DNA of 64,000 bases from Anaeromyces robustus (GCA_002104895.1 MCFG01000048.1:1-64000); one strand, 5' to 3'. Positions 11,899 through 26,174 are shown, counted from the first letter of the stretch. Notes: a model not told the origin generated them from the letters alone. Numbers and translations are program-made.

Positions 11899-14385
11899 AT
11901 GAAATTCAATTATTTAAGAACTTTTTCATTACTTTCTATAGCATTATGTAAGCAATTTAATAAAAATATTATTGTTTATATAAATTTTTTATTTATTAGT
12001 TAATATTAATAATATTAATAATAATACATAATATAATATATATATAAATATATATAAATAAATAAAGTTAATATCAAACATACTGTAGCAATTGATAGTG
12101 ATTATTTGAATAATCCCAATGCTACTCGTGCCGAATTATTTGAATTAATTGATTTTAAAATGCCAAATTTTAAAATTACACTTAATGATGATGATTATAA
12201 AGGCTTATTTTTAGCAATGCAATGTGAAAGAGACCAATCTCCAGCTTTTTTAAAAAGAAATGATGATTGTTATACGGCTCCATGGGTTGATTTAAATCAA
12301 TCTTTAGAAAGAGCAATCAGTAAAAAATATATTCATGATATAAAAGAAGAAATTGATAAAGCATTAGTTGATAGAGTTATAAAAAGTCATAATTATAATA
12401 TCACTCTTTCTGAATTTGAAAACCTTGTTAAAAAATATTCTGATGTTTCTTTAGAAGAGTTATTTTCACATCCATATGGAGTTATTGAAATTTCTCCAAC
12501 TGATTTTTCAACTGATAAAGCTCAATTAACTTTTGAATTAGAAAAGTAAGTTATATATAATATGTATATATTATATGTATTTTATGTAAAAAATATTTTA
12601 AAATATGTATATATATATATTTTAAATATTCAATAAATAATAAATATTTTTTTTACTAATGATTATATTATATTAATGAAATTTTTTTAATTATCAAATA
12701 AAAATATTTATTATATTATTAATTAATTAATTAATTATTTATTTATTTATTCATTTAATTTTTTATTTAATTATTTAATTAATTATTTATTTATTTATTA
12801 TTTAATTATTATATAAATATTTTATAGAGAAACTAAGAAATTTCCAAAAGTTAAATTTTCAGTTGGTGGTAGATCAACAAAATCTTATTCAAAGTTAGGT
12901 TATAATCTTAATATTAAAGGGGATGAACTTTTATATGGTACTAAGCAATTACGTTTACGTGCTGAAGTTGTTGATCCAACTTTCATAAGAGATAAATTAG
13001 GTTATGATGTACATAATTTCCTTGGTTTACCAACTCTTTCTGCTAATTATGCTAGACTTTACATTAATGGTAAATTTATGGGACTTTATCTTGTAAGAGA
13101 TGCTTTCAAATCTCAATGGATTAAGAATAATTATGGTGAAGAAAATACTAAACATTTATATGAATGTGAAAAATCTTATGGTCAGAGTACTATATTTAAT
13201 TGTAGAAATGATGATGAAAAAATTAAAAATGATCCAAATTGGACAACCTTTATTGAAAAATTAGAAAAAGCCAAAACACCTGATGAAATAAAGGAATTCT
13301 TTGATGTTGATACCTTTATAAGATGGCAAGTTGCTAGATATTTATTTGGTTCATGGGATCATAATAGTCATGGACATAATAATGTTCTTTATTTATATCA
13401 TGATACTACTACTGATAAGGATAAATGGATTCCATTCCTTTATGATTTTGATTTAAATTTTGGTAATTATAGAGATACTAAACCAGATATTACATTCAAT
13501 GAAGTTGTTGTTGATACTAAAAATAAATTATATTCTATTCTTGAAATTAATGAAACTAATCCACTTATTCTTTCACTTATGGAAGAATTTATGCAACAAG
13601 TTTTCAATCCACTTTTCCTTTTTACTCGTATTGATAGATTAAAAGTATTCCTTAAAAGTTATGTAAAGAAGGATCGTACAGCTGATGAAAATGGTAATTA
13701 TCCAGGTAGATTTGCAAGAATGGGTAATCATGTTCAAGATTCTTTTGATTATGAAGATTTTAAAAAGAATACTGAATTTACTACTATTAAAGCCTCCCAA
13801 TGTAGTGGTGTTAATGGTGAGAATTGTTATGATATTAAATCTATAGGTCTTAAGCAATGGATTGCAGAACGTTTCAAATTTATTTGTAAACATTATCATT
13901 TTGATTGTAGTTACGCTGATATTGTTTTAAATGGTTCTTACATGGAAAATGTTGAAATTTCAGTACGTGATAATCATAAAGTAAGAGATTATGGATGTAG
14001 AGGTACTTCCTATTCCTGTTGTGTCTTTAGAGATACCGCTGTTTATAGTACCGATGAAACTGGTACATGGGGTATTGAAGGTAATCGTTGGTGTCTTTTT
14101 AATTTCAAAAATGAAGGTGATGTTAAAAATTGTTGGTCAATCGCTGAAGGTTATCCATGTTGTCAAAATCCTGAAACCACCGTTTCCTATACTAGTAAAT
14201 CTTCAGGAAAATTATGGGGTGTTGAAAATAATGAATGGTGTGGTATTACTGAAAAACAATGTCCAAAAGGTTCAAAATATAAATGTTGTACCACTACTTG
14301 TGAAGTTCATTTCACTGATGATATTAAATGGGGTTTAGAAAAGACTGGTGAATTTTGTTCCCTTCCATATATTTGTAAAGTTTAA
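11899..14385 (+). CDS. cotH: CotH gene A: secreted CotH kinase-family protein with three fungal dockerins
   Basis: Exons 11899-11947, 12068-12545 and 12828-14385 join in frame to 694 aa. The ATG at 11899 follows ATCAAA and opens a signal peptide (MKFNYLRTFSLLSIAL). The N-terminal domain (about 25-175) has the motif LKRNDDCYTAPWVDLN shared by the cluster. The CotH core runs about 180-545. It contains KVKFSVGGRSTK, KQLRLRAEVVDPTFIRDKL, MGLYLVRDAF at 260, the GSWDH aspartate near 353 and YDFDLNFGN at about 381-389. CotH proteins have an atypical protein-kinase fold with two essential aspartates, and these match. Three CBM10-type dockerins follow at about 564, 610 and 654 (GCRGTSYSCC, CWSIAEGYPCC, CPKGSKYKCC, each with a WG(I/V/L)E block). 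They should dock it to the cellulosome outside the cell. It alone has GSWDH instead of a leucine or alanine version. Confidence 0.88.
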
Positions 14386-14517
14386 ATATAATTAAATAAT
14401 TAAATAATATAAATAATTAAATAAATATAAGTAATAAAATACAAAATAAAAAAAAAAAATACAAAAAAAAATTTTTTTTTTTATTTTGTATTATAAACAA
14501 TATTATTAAGAAATAAG

Positions 14518-14553
<36 letters not shown>

Positions 14554-14867
14554 AAAACAGAAAAAGAAAAAGAAAAATTATATATTAAAAAAAAAACAAA
14601 CAAACAAAGAACAAATATATATATATATATAAATTTAATATATTAATTAATCAATTTTTATTTATTTCTTTTTTTTTTTTTTTTCTTTTTTTCTTTTTTC
14701 CTAGTATTATATATTTTATATAATATATAATATTAGAAAAAAAAAAAAAAGATAAATATGAAAGTTTCAATATATATATATATAAACAATTTTAATTTTT
14801 TTTTTTTTTTTAAAAATTAGAAGAAAAAAAAAAAAGATTTATTTAAAGATAAAACAACTTATTTAAT

Positions 14868-14902
<35 letters not shown>

Positions 14903-14999
14903 TAAATTATATATAATAATATTAATAATACGAAAAACAAACAAACAAACAAACAAAAAATTAAAAACAAAATAATTAAAAAGCAAAAAACAACAACAA

Positions 15000-15032
<33 letters not shown>

Positions 15033-15266
15033 AAAGTAATTGTTAATAATTAATAACTAATATAGTATGATTACAATTTTTATAAAACTTTATTTATTTT
15101 TTTTTGTAATCTGGATAGATTGTTTTTTTTTTTTTTTTTTTTTTTTTTTCACATTTATTTATACATTCTAATTCTATTAATTAAATAATAATTAAATATT
15201 TATCTTTATTTAAAATTTAATAAATTATAGAAACATTTTTTTTTTTAATTTCTATTAGTATTAGTA

Positions 15267-15309
<43 letters not shown>

Positions 15310-15375
15310 AATAAAATAAAATAAAAAAAAACAAAACAAAAACAAAAAAACAAAAACAGTTTAATAATAATGATA

Positions 15376-15433
<58 letters not shown>

Positions 15434-15637
15434 CTAAAAAACATAAAAATAACAAATGAAAGTAATTTATATTAAAATTTTATAATTTTTTTTACTTTGT
15501 TAAATTGTTATTTTTATATTTTATTTTATAATATTAATAAATAAATAATACACATTATACAAATCTTGAGATAATTGTTATTATTATTTTTTAATATAAT
15601 AATAATAATAAAAAAAGGAGGGGTAATTTTATCATAA

Positions 15638-15690
15638 CTATTATCCTAATTATCCTAATTATCTTAATTATCTTAATTATCCTAATTAAT
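15638..15690. repeat. Five-copy 10-bp tandem repeat
   Basis: Units of the type TTATCCTAAT / TTATCTTAAT repeat five times. A partly complementary stretch (TTAGGAAAATTAAGAT) follows at about 15710-15728, so the transcript could fold back on itself. Confidence 0.65.
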
Positions 15691-16837
15691 ATTTATTTAT
15701 TAACTAAATTATTAGGAAAATTAAGATATTAACAGTTATTATATTTGATGCTTTTTTTACTAATAAGAAAAATAAAAAAAAAAATTTTTTTTTTCTGTTT
15801 TTTTTTTTTTTTAAGAATTTTCTATAAATTTTCAAACGATTTAATCAACAAAACCATTATATAAATTATATAAATAATTTTTTTATAAAAAAATCTACTT
15901 AATAAATATAAACGAATATTAGAATTAAAAAAAAAAAAAAAAGGCTTAACGAACAGTAAAAATATATATATATATATATATACTATATATATCATAGTCA
16001 TTATTATTATTTTAATTATTATAATTATAATTAAATTATTATCATTTATTTATTTATTTATATAATTATTTATTTATTTGTATTCATATTATTTATTATT
16101 ATTATTTATGTTGCATATATTAAAATAATTTTTAGTATTCTTTTTGCTACGTTTAACATTAAGTGTTTTTTTCTAAAAAGAAAAACAAATATTTTTTAAT
16201 ATTCTGTGTTTTACTTTTTTACTTTTTTATTATTTACTAAATGATTATTCATTGATTATTCATATGAGGTATGACACTTTCAAGGTTCAGAAAATTTTTA
16301 AATAAGGAAAGAATTTTGTTTTAATAAAATTTATTATATTTATTAATTATTTATTATATTTTTGAACTTAATTTTTGTCTACATTTTATATTAGATATTT
16401 TTAATTCTTTTTATACTTTTAAAATTATAATTATTTAATATTTGTATAATTATTTCTTTACCTTATTTTTAAGGAGAAAAATAAGGAGTTTATAATTATA
16501 ACTAATATAAATAATTAATCACTATTTTCTATATTTTACCTAATGTTATAAAACTATAATTAATGTAAATAATACATTAATTTATGTATATAATAAAATA
16601 ATTTTATAGATTTTATGTTCTTATATTATTAATTAATTTCTTAATAAATTTATGTATTGTAATAAAATTTAATACGTATTAAATTATTATATAATTTACA
16701 TTATATAATAATTTATTGTGGCGCATTATTTACTAATAATTTTAAATTTATGTTTATTTTACTTCACATATAAATTAAAAAATTATAGGATTACACAGAT
16801 AAAACTATAATTATTATTAATTTAAATTAATTAATTA

Positions 16838-17074
<237 letters not shown>

Positions 17075-17845
17075 GTAGAAAAGGGTTGAAACTTCTTTAT
17101 ATAATATTCTTTTTTTTTTTTCTTTCCTCTTTTATAAAAAAAAGCTTCAACTGTTATTATCTTATTTATATATTCTCTTCTCTTATATATATATATTCTA
17201 TTATTAAATATTAATACTATAGAAATAATAATAATTAGTAATAATAATGATTTTATGTATAACAAAGAATTGAATACTAAAAAAATAAAAATATAAACCA
17301 TTTTTTAATCTTTAAAATTCCTTTTGTATCTTTTGTAATTAATTAAAATTTAATTAATTAAATATTAATTATGATTCTAATTCTAATTATTCCTTATTCT
17401 CATAAAAATAACTTTTTATATTCTAAAATATAACATATTTTAACATATAAAATATAATAAGAATATGACATAACAAATTATTATTTAAATAATAAACCGG
17501 TTATATTCTTATTCTTATTCTTATTCTTATTATTTTTCCTTTTTCCTTTTTTCCTTTTTTCTTCTTTTTCTTTTAATTATATTATATAATTTATTAATTA
17601 AATTATCATTTTTTTAAGTCATTTTATCATTTTTATAAGTCATAAGTTTAATTTTTCTTTTAATATCTAAAATTTTTCCATTTCTATAATTAAATGATCT
17701 ACAATTTTATATCATAAAATAAAATTACCATTATTTTATATTTATTTATGATATTACATTTTAATTTTAATTTTTTTTGTAGTTTATTTTAAATATTAAA
17801 AAATCAAGTTTAAATAAGAATAATTATAATAATTTTTTTTTATAG

Positions 17846-17919
17846 ACTTATCATGTGATTTTCACATGAATGTATCGGAATTAAATTCCCTGCCTTACCT
17901 TTTCGGCGTCGACGCCCTT
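17846..17919 (+). CDS. Possible lone internal exon, product unknown
   Basis: A 74-bp stretch stands out from its surroundings by its G+C content. It is flanked by TTTTTATAG on the left and GGTATATTC on the right, which read as acceptor and donor. In phase it encodes LSCDFHMNVSELNSLPYLFG followed by VDAL. I do not recognise the protein. Downstream segments that look coding are AGAAAGTTAGGAATGATGTC at 18235-18254 and a final GEPRIKQLGE-stop at 18902-18933 after TATAG. They could be later exons of one gene, but I cannot join them reliably. The DNA also holds three short perfect inverted repeats, including the 12-bp GGCGTCGACGCC, so a structured RNA is an alternative. Codon use is C-ending, unlike the CotH genes. 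Confidence 0.3.
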
Positions 17920-17942
17920 GGTATATTCATATATTTTACATT

Positions 17943-17976
<34 letters not shown>

Positions 17977-18784
17977 GTTAATAATATTTAATATTTAATA
18001 TTTAGTCTTTAATATTTATTTATTCATTTTAATTAATTTATTTGTTTATTAAAAATCTTAATTATTATAAAAATGACAGAAGAAATATTCTTTATTAATT
18101 CTATTATAAATATTATTATAAATATTATACATAAAATTAATAAATTAATTATTATGTGCAATTTATAAATAATAATAATAATATTTATAATAGTAATAAT
18201 AATTATAATAATATTTATAATAATAATAGTAATAGAAAGTTAGGAATGATGTCACATTGTGATAAAACAGTGACTATTACAAAAATATACTATAATAGCA
18301 AAAAAAAAAAAAAAAATAATATATTTTGGAAAATTATAAATAAAAAAATTATAAAAAGTTATTTTAATAATTAAATATATATATAAAAAAGATAAAACAT
18401 TAAGTTATTATTCTTTTTAATTTTTTTTTTTTATTCCATTTATTTTTTTTTTTTTATAATTTAAATTAACTATGGTCAAAAGAAGATTTAATTAAAGTGA
18501 AACAATAATAACACTATAAAATAATAGAATTAAATAAATAATAATAATTATAATAATAATAATAATAATAATTATAATTACAATAATGAAAATTAATAAT
18601 TTATAAAATGGATAATTTTTATTTTCTAAAAATAATTATAATAGCTATTTTAATATTTTATAATAAAAATAGATATACATATATATACATTAAAGGTTTT
18701 AAAAGTATTTTCTTTTTTTTTTTTTTTTTTTTTGTTTAGATATAGTTTTATACTAATATAGTTTTTATTTATTTGTTTATTTAC

Positions 18785-18815
<31 letters not shown>

Positions 18816-20663
18816 TATTTATTTATATTTATTTATTTATTTATTTATTAGAATAAAAAATTTTCTTTTCTTTTTCTTTTTCTTTTTCTTTACTATTATA
18901 GGTGAGCCAAGAATAAAACAATTAGGAGAATAATACTAAAAAAAAAAAAAAAAAAATATATATTAAAAGTGATTGTTAATTGATAATATATTATTATATA
19001 TTGAAATATATTATTTTATATAGGAATTCATCCTTTATTTTAATAAATTCTATTTAATTTATTACATATCCTTATTATAAATCAAATATATTATATTGTG
19101 AAACTCTAATGAATTTATATATTAAATAAAGAAAAAAAATTTTTTTTTTAAAAAAAAAAGTTTTTTTAATATTTAATATATAATATTTTCTTTTTTTTTT
19201 TTATTTTGATGTATTAGATTTATAACATCGTTTTTTAATTTATTATGTGTTTAAAATGAGTAAAAAGATAAAAATATTAATTAATTTAATCTATTTATTA
19301 ATAAATAAAGTTTTAAATTTAATTAAAAAGGTTTTCTTATATAGGAACAATTATTAATATTAATAATATTAAATTAATTTTTTATATTAAATAAAGTTTA
19401 GTATTAGGATTTTATTATGAATATCTTTATTATATATATATTTTAATTAAATAGAATTGTTATTAAATATAAATAATGTTTATTTAATTTTTATTTATAT
19501 ATCCATTTAATTTATTATTATTATTATATATTATACATTTAATTATAGAAAAATATTTTATTTTATAATAAATCATTAAAAAAAAAAAAGTTAATTAATA
19601 TTTAAAATTTAATAATTAATGTTTAGTATTAATCCTTTTTTTTTTTTTGCTTATAATATTATATATATTTATATTTGCATTTTTTTACTATTCTATTTTA
19701 TAATTCATTGATAATAATAATAATTAATACGTGACCATAAAAATATTGTTTTACTTAAAATAACTAATTATATATGTAGGTATGTTTTAAATTATAGAAT
19801 GTAAAACATTCTGAAATAATGCTAGTTATAAATTATTGATTTATTGATAAAAGAATTATCTATGTATTAAATAATAAATATTTTATAATTGAATAGTATT
19901 TCCTTCTCTATTATTCTATTTTTTTTTTAATTACAAAGAGAATAATATATTTACAATAAATATCTAAATAGATTACCATAATTAACTCTTCGGTAATCTA
20001 ACAACTTCTTTTCTTCTTTTACTTTTAAAATATTTATCTTAATAAAGATATAATATATTATAGCATAGTATAATATATTGTAAAATCTAATTAATAAAAT
20101 ATTCTATATTTAAATTATTCAAAATTTTAATTAATAATATTTTTTTTCTTTCTGACTGAAATAATCATAATTTTTAATAGTTTTAAATATTATATATTTT
20201 ATATTATATTATATATTATATATTATATATTATACTTGAATATAAAATACATTTCTATTTATTATTTAAATTTTAATTAAAATGAAATTTTATGAGTGGA
20301 TAAAAATTCTATATAAATAATTATACTGCTCAAGAATTTTTTTTTTTAAACTTTTTTTCTTTTTTTTTTTAAAAAAAATAAAAATAAAAAAAAAAAAAAT
20401 AAAATAATAAAGTAAATATATACTCTAAGGTTTTTGCAAGACTTAAATTTTTAGTATATAATTATTTTATTAAAGAATTTTAAAAAAAAAATAAAAATAA
20501 AATAAAAATAAAATAAAAATAAAGTAAAAATAAAAAATAAAAAATAATTAAATAAAGGAAAAATTCAATATAAATTAATTTAAGAAAAAAGAAAAAATTA
20601 AAAATTTAAAATTAAAATAAAATAAAATAATAATAATTAAAAAAAAAGAAAAAAGATATCAAA
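17920..20663. other. Intergenic region, part 2, before CotH B
   Basis: Mostly A/T-rich, with an N-coding AAT repeat at 18160-18230, a TTTA run at 18775-18850 and a GATTACC/GGTAATC inverted repeat at 19971-19998. Coding-like scraps at 18235-18300 and 18902-18933 may belong to the same unknown gene as the exon at 17846. The last 300 bases should contain the CotH B promoter, but no motif is clear. Confidence 0.5.
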
Positions 20664-23429
20664 ATGAAATTAAATTATAATAAAATAATACCATTAGCAG
20701 CTACTTTATTATGTAAATATATTTTTCCTCTTTTTTTTATTTAATTAAATTTGCTTAAAATGTTTCTTTTTTTTTTTTTTTAAATAATTTTTGGAATATT
20801 AATTATTTTTTATATTTATATAATTATTATTTATTAAATAATATTTTTATATACTATTTTATCCATATTAAATTATTATTATTACTATTACTATTATTAT
20901 TAATTATCAATTCATATATTTTAAAAAGTTAATATAAAGAAAGCAACTGCTTTTGATGATTTATTTAGAAAACATAATGTTAAACGTGTCGAACTTTTTG
21001 AAAAAACAGATTTCCTTGTACCAGATATTAAAATTCATTTAAATGATGTAGACTTTCAAACTTTATTTTATGGCTTTCAATGTATGAAAGATTGTAGTCC
21101 AACATATTTAAAAGAAAATGACGATTGTTATACAGCTCCATGGGTTGATTTAAATAATGTTTTAGAAAAAGCTATTGATAAAGATTTTATGTACTTTAAA
21201 ATGGATAACATTAATAATAATAATGATATTAAACAAAATGATAAACAATTAATTCTTGATGTAGTAAAAAATAAAAATCATAATATTACTTTACCAGAAT
21301 TTAAAAATATTGTTAAGAATTATAGTAATTATACTGTCCCTGAATTATTTTCTATTCCATATCAACTTACTCGTATTCCAGATTCTAAATATTTTGAAAC
21401 TTCTAGTGCCTCTATGACTTTTAACTTAGGAAAGTAAGTATCACCTCAAATTAATTATTATTCTAATATCTATTATCTATTGTTATTATATTTATATTAT
21501 TTTAATTATAATTTATAATAATAATATTATTATATAATATATAATATAATATAAAATATTATAATTAATTTTAAATAATAATTTACTATAATTATTATTA
21601 TTTAAAATTAATTATAATAATTTGTTATATTATATTTTATTATTTAAATTATCTAAATTTTTTTAAACTATTAAATATTGAAATATTATTATTATATTGA
21701 TATATCCACACATAACTAAATATTTAAATATCTATATATATAATATCTAAATATCTAAATATATTATTATTATTATTATTATTTTATTACAATAATTAAA
21801 TATTTGATTAATTTATATAGGGAAGTCACTGAATTTCCAAAAGTTAAATTTTCTGTTGGTGGTAGATCAACAAAATTCTTTGAAAAAGTAGGTTATAATA
21901 TTAATGTTAAAGGTGATAATTTATTATATGGAGCTAAACAAATTCGTTTACGTTCTGTCACTGTTGATCCAACCTTCATGAGAGATAAATTATCTTATGA
22001 TTTATTTAATATCATGGGTATACCATGTTTATCTGCTAATTATGCTCGACTTTTCATTAATGATACTTTTATGGGATTATATCTTTTAAGAGATGCCTAT
22101 AAATCTCAATGGGTTCAAAATACTTTTGGTGAAGTAGATACTAAACATATTTATAAATGTAGTGGTGGTAAAAACCCATTCTTTAATTGTGCTAATGATG
22201 ATGAAGATGTTACCGATAATAAAGATTGGGAAGAATTCTTAGATAAATTAGATAAAGCTAAAACTCGTAAAGATTTAGAAGAATTTTTCGATGTAGATAC
22301 CTATATTAGATCTCAAGTAGCTAGATATTTAATTGGTGCTTTAGATCATCAAAGTGGTAATAATAATAATGTAGTATATATGTATCATGATGTTAGTGCT
22401 AATAAGGATATATGGATTCCACTTCTTTATGATTTTGATATGAATTTTGGTAATTTCCAAAAACCAAATACTAAACGTACCTTTGTAGAAGAAATTGTTG
22501 ATAAAAATAATCCATTATATTCCATACTTGAACTTAATAATGAAAGTGAAGAAGTTAAAAAAATTATGGATGAAATTATGCGTAAAGTTTTCAATCCAGT
22601 AGTACTTGTTCCACGTATTGATCAATTAAGAACTTTCCTTAAATCTTATGTGAAAGAAGATCGTACTAAAGGTGATAATGGTCGTTATCCAGGTAGATTT
22701 GATATTATGGCTACTAGAGTTGAAGATTTATTCACCTATAGTCATTTCAAACATAATTCAGAATTTACAACCATTGTCTCTATTGAACATTATAATAATT
22801 TCAATGATTTTAAACATACCTCTACGGCTTTAGGTCTTAAACAATGGGTTATTGAACGTTTCCAATATGCCTGTGACTATTATAAATTAGATTGTAGTTA
22901 TGTTGATGAACTTATGAAAAGTCCATACCTTAGTGATTATACTATAAAAGAAGAAACCGTTGAAAGAATAAGAGGAGGATGTAAAGGTACAGGTTATGCT
23001 TGTTGTATCCTTGATTATACCCCATTAAGTACTCAAGATCAATCTGGTGATTGGGGTAGAGAAGGTGGTTTAGATTGTTTCTTTGAAAATGGTTATAAAG
23101 AAAAGGAATTACCTGATGGAGAATGTTGGGCTAGTTTTGAAGGTTATCCATGTTGTGAAGATCCAAAAACTCCTGTTTCCTATGTTAATAAACAAACCCG
23201 TGTTGAATATGGTTTTGAACATGGGGAATGGTGTGGTATTAGTTCTTTACAAGGTAAAGAAATTTGTCCAGATTATACAAGTAAATATAGATGTTGTACA
23301 GAATGTAATGTTAGTTATACAGGTAGTGATGGACATACTTGGGGTATTGAATATGGTCAATGGTGTTCCATTCCATATACTTGTCAACCTAAACCAAAAC
23401 CAAAAGATCCAAAACCACCAAAGAAATAA
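20664..23429 (+). CDS. cotH: CotH gene B: secreted CotH kinase-family protein with three dockerins and a proline/lysine tail
   Basis: Exons 20664-20712, 20929-21433 and 21821-23429 give 720 aa, with the same intron phases (1, then 2) as gene A. The signal peptide begins MKLNYNKIIPLAATLL. The N-terminal domain carries LKENDDCYTAPWVDLN. The kinase core keeps KVKFSVGGRSTK, KQIRLRSVTVDPTFMRDKL, MGLYLLRDAYKSQW, the GALDH aspartate near 359 and YDFDMNFGN near 388-396. Dockerins start at about 571, 619 and 667 (GCKGTGYACC, CWASFEGYPCC, CPDYTSKYRCC). The protein ends in a short KPKPKDPKPPKK tail that no other member has; it may be a linker left by an earlier longer form. The core resembles C and D (SGNNNN, EEIMRKVFNP) more than A, E and F. 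Likely role: an extracellular kinase-fold component of the cellulosome. Substrate unknown. Confidence 0.88.
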
Positions 23430-24579
23430 AAAAATATTTAAAAAAATTTAAGATTTAAAATTAGAAATAAAATAAAAAAAAAAAAAGAAAAAAAATTTTT
23501 TTTCTTTCTTTCTTCTTTTCAAAATTTATTTTAATTTTTTGATAAAATTAGAATAAAATAAAATAAAAATAAAAGTAAAAAGAAAAGAAAAGAGAAAAAA
23601 AAAAATTTTTTTTTCTTTAAAAAATAAAATAAAAAATGAAGAAAATAAAGAAATAAAAATAAATATTTTATTTTTATTTTATTTATTTTTATTTTTTTAT
23701 TTTTCATTTTTTATTTTTAGATATTATTTAATTTCATTTTAATATAAATATAAATTTAAGAAAAATAAAAATAAAGGTAAAAATATATATATATATTTTT
23801 CTGCCTAAAAAAATTATAGCAATAATCAAAAAATTAAACAAAAATTAAAAATACCAAAACAAACAAACAAATAAAAATTAAAAAAAAAAAAAAAGACAGA
23901 AAATATTAAAAACAAAAAACAAAAATTATAAAGCAAAAAAAAAAAAAAATAATAATACCAAACTAATAATAATAATAATAATAATATAATGATAACAAAT
24001 AATTTATAATATATTTATATAGAAATATTAATAATATTTCTTATCAACAAGCAACCAATATCGAAAAAAACGAAGAAACAATAAAATAAAAAATAATAAA
24101 AATAATAAAAAATAAAAAAAAAAAAGAAAATACATAATTAATAATAACTATTTTATATATATAATTTTCATAATTTATATAAAAACATTTTATATATTTT
24201 AATTTATAAATTATTATTATTATGTAAAAAAAAAAAAAAAAGATATATATATATGCACATATATATATTAATAAAACTAATAAAATATATAAAAAATAAT
24301 AAAATAAAATAGATTTTCATATATAGTATTTAAGAAAAAAATAAATAATTTTATAATATTTTTTTATTTTCTAATATCTATGAAAATTATAAAAAATTAT
24401 TATAGATTTATTTTTTTTTTTGTGAAATAAATATAATTGTAGTTATTTGTGTTAAAGACATTGATTTATTAATTGCTTCCTATTTAAGAATAAAAATCTT
24501 TGTATTAATCATTTCTTCGATCATATATATTTTTTTAATTTTTTTTTTTATTTTTTCGAATAGTCTTTTTAATAATTTA

Positions 24580-25150
24580 TTGGTGACCAGTAATAACTCT
24601 AAACTCTAGTGTCAATAATAAAATTAATCGTAGATAATATTGTTAAGGGTTATAAAAGGTAGTTCTAATAATAATAAGAACAATAATAGTAGATGTAATA
24701 TCAATATTTTTAGGAAATAGAAAATTTTGTTAATAATAGGTATCGAATTTATATTTTTTTTTTTAATTGGTGGAAGAGAAGAGAACTTGCCTTTTTAATG
24801 AAATAAATAATAATTAGTTGTCCATACAAAAAAAGGAATGGAAATGTTTGTTTTTTAAGTGTCAGACTGACTGACTGAGTCTGAGTCTGGTGTACATAAT
24901 TCAAAATTTCCATTCTTGTTGCGATCTGTGGGGCTCTATGGAATGATATCATACCTATTGTTTAAAAAAAGACAATATATATTGTTTAATAAATTCAAAA
25001 CTAACCTCTCCAAGGAACGTCAATTCTACATATAGAATTAAAGTAAAAAATTGATCTATCCTATTCCATTCCATTTAGAATGGTAATAGGATTCGACATT
25101 TGCCCTACTAGACTGTCCTATTGTGTTTTCAACATTAAGGGCTAGGACTA
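24580..25150. other. Less AT-rich island, possible mobile-element or gene remnant
   Basis: Composition changes sharply here. The island contains GACTGACTGACTGAGTCTGAG at about 24867-24887, an inverted repeat AATTCTA/TAGAATT at 25022-25039 and a longer hairpin at 25060-25090. On the minus strand a 67-codon frame (24952-24749) reads MISFHRAPQIATRMEILNYV onward, and another (about 25150-25070) reads VLALNVENTIGQSSRANVES. I recognise neither. No terminal repeats or target duplications are evident. Confidence 0.35.
25060..25090. repeat. Hairpin-forming inverted repeat
   Basis: CCTATTCCATTC is followed six bases later by GAATGGTAATAGG, its reverse complement apart from one bulged base. It is much more G+C-rich than random sequence here and sits in the unusual 24.6-25.15 kb island. 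Confidence 0.7.
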
Positions 25151-25784
25151 GTATGGATTTATTGTTTTTTAACACTACTTTTTTTTCCTTTCAGTATTAT
25201 TCATTATTATCTATAATGTTTAACTGGTTTTTTTTTTTTTTATTTTTTTATTATCATTTTTTTTTATTATGTGTTTTTTTTTATAAATATTTAAACTCAA
25301 TAAGGATGATGTACGAATTGTGTGGACTAAAGAAATAAAAAAAAAAAAAAGTGCTAAAGGTTTAGTTTATCATGAAAATTTTTTTTTCTATAAGTATTTA
25401 TTAAATATAAAATATAATTTTTATATATATTATCTATTACCGAAAAAAAGAAATATCATACATAAAAAATATAATCAATCACAATTAAAAAAAAAGATAG
25501 ATAAGAAAAGATGAAATTATTAAATAACCCTATTTATAAATAATAATAATATTAAGAAATATTATTATAAAGTGACAATTTATATCATAAAATTATAGAT
25601 TATTATAATCATAATCATAATATTTAAAATTAATTAATAAAAAGAAAAGAGTTTATTTAAAAGTAATAATTAATAAATATTAAAGTAAATAGTTATTTAT
25701 GATAAAACAGTTGTTTTTTTTTTTTTATTTATAATAATAATAATAAATAAATAATTAGTAATAATAATAACAACAAATAAGAAT

Positions 25785-25795
25785 AATGAATAATG

Positions 25796-25836
<41 letters not shown>

Positions 25837-26109
25837 GTTAATAATAATAATGAATAATAATAATAATAATAATAGTTAATAATAATAATGAATAATAATA
25901 ATAATAATAATAGTTAATAATAATAATGAATAATAATAATAATAATAGTTAATAATAATAATGAATAATAATAATAAATAATAATAATGAATAATAATAA
26001 TAATAATAGTTAATAATAATAATGAATAATAATAATAATAATAGTTAATAATAATAATGAATAATAATAATAATAATAGTTAATAATAATAATGAATAAT
26101 AATAATAAT

Positions 26110-26174
<65 letters not shown>

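Noticed and set aside
13639-13899. Minus-strand frame inside CotH A, and similar ones inside C, E and F
   Set aside because: Antisense shadows of real exons; they cross conserved CotH codons and have no features of their own.
17846-17919. Considered as a tRNA or spliceosomal snRNA
   Set aside because: No cloverleaf or T-arm consensus, and no match to the conserved 5' parts of U1, U2, U4, U5 or U6.
23083-23451. Plus-strand 122-codon frame overlapping the dockerins of CotH B
   Set aside because: +1 shadow of the cysteine-rich repeats; the main frame has clear dockerin motifs.
25123-25514. Two plus-strand frames after the 24.6-25.15 kb island
   Set aside because: F/L/Y- and K-rich low complexity running through poly-T and poly-A tracts; not gene-like.
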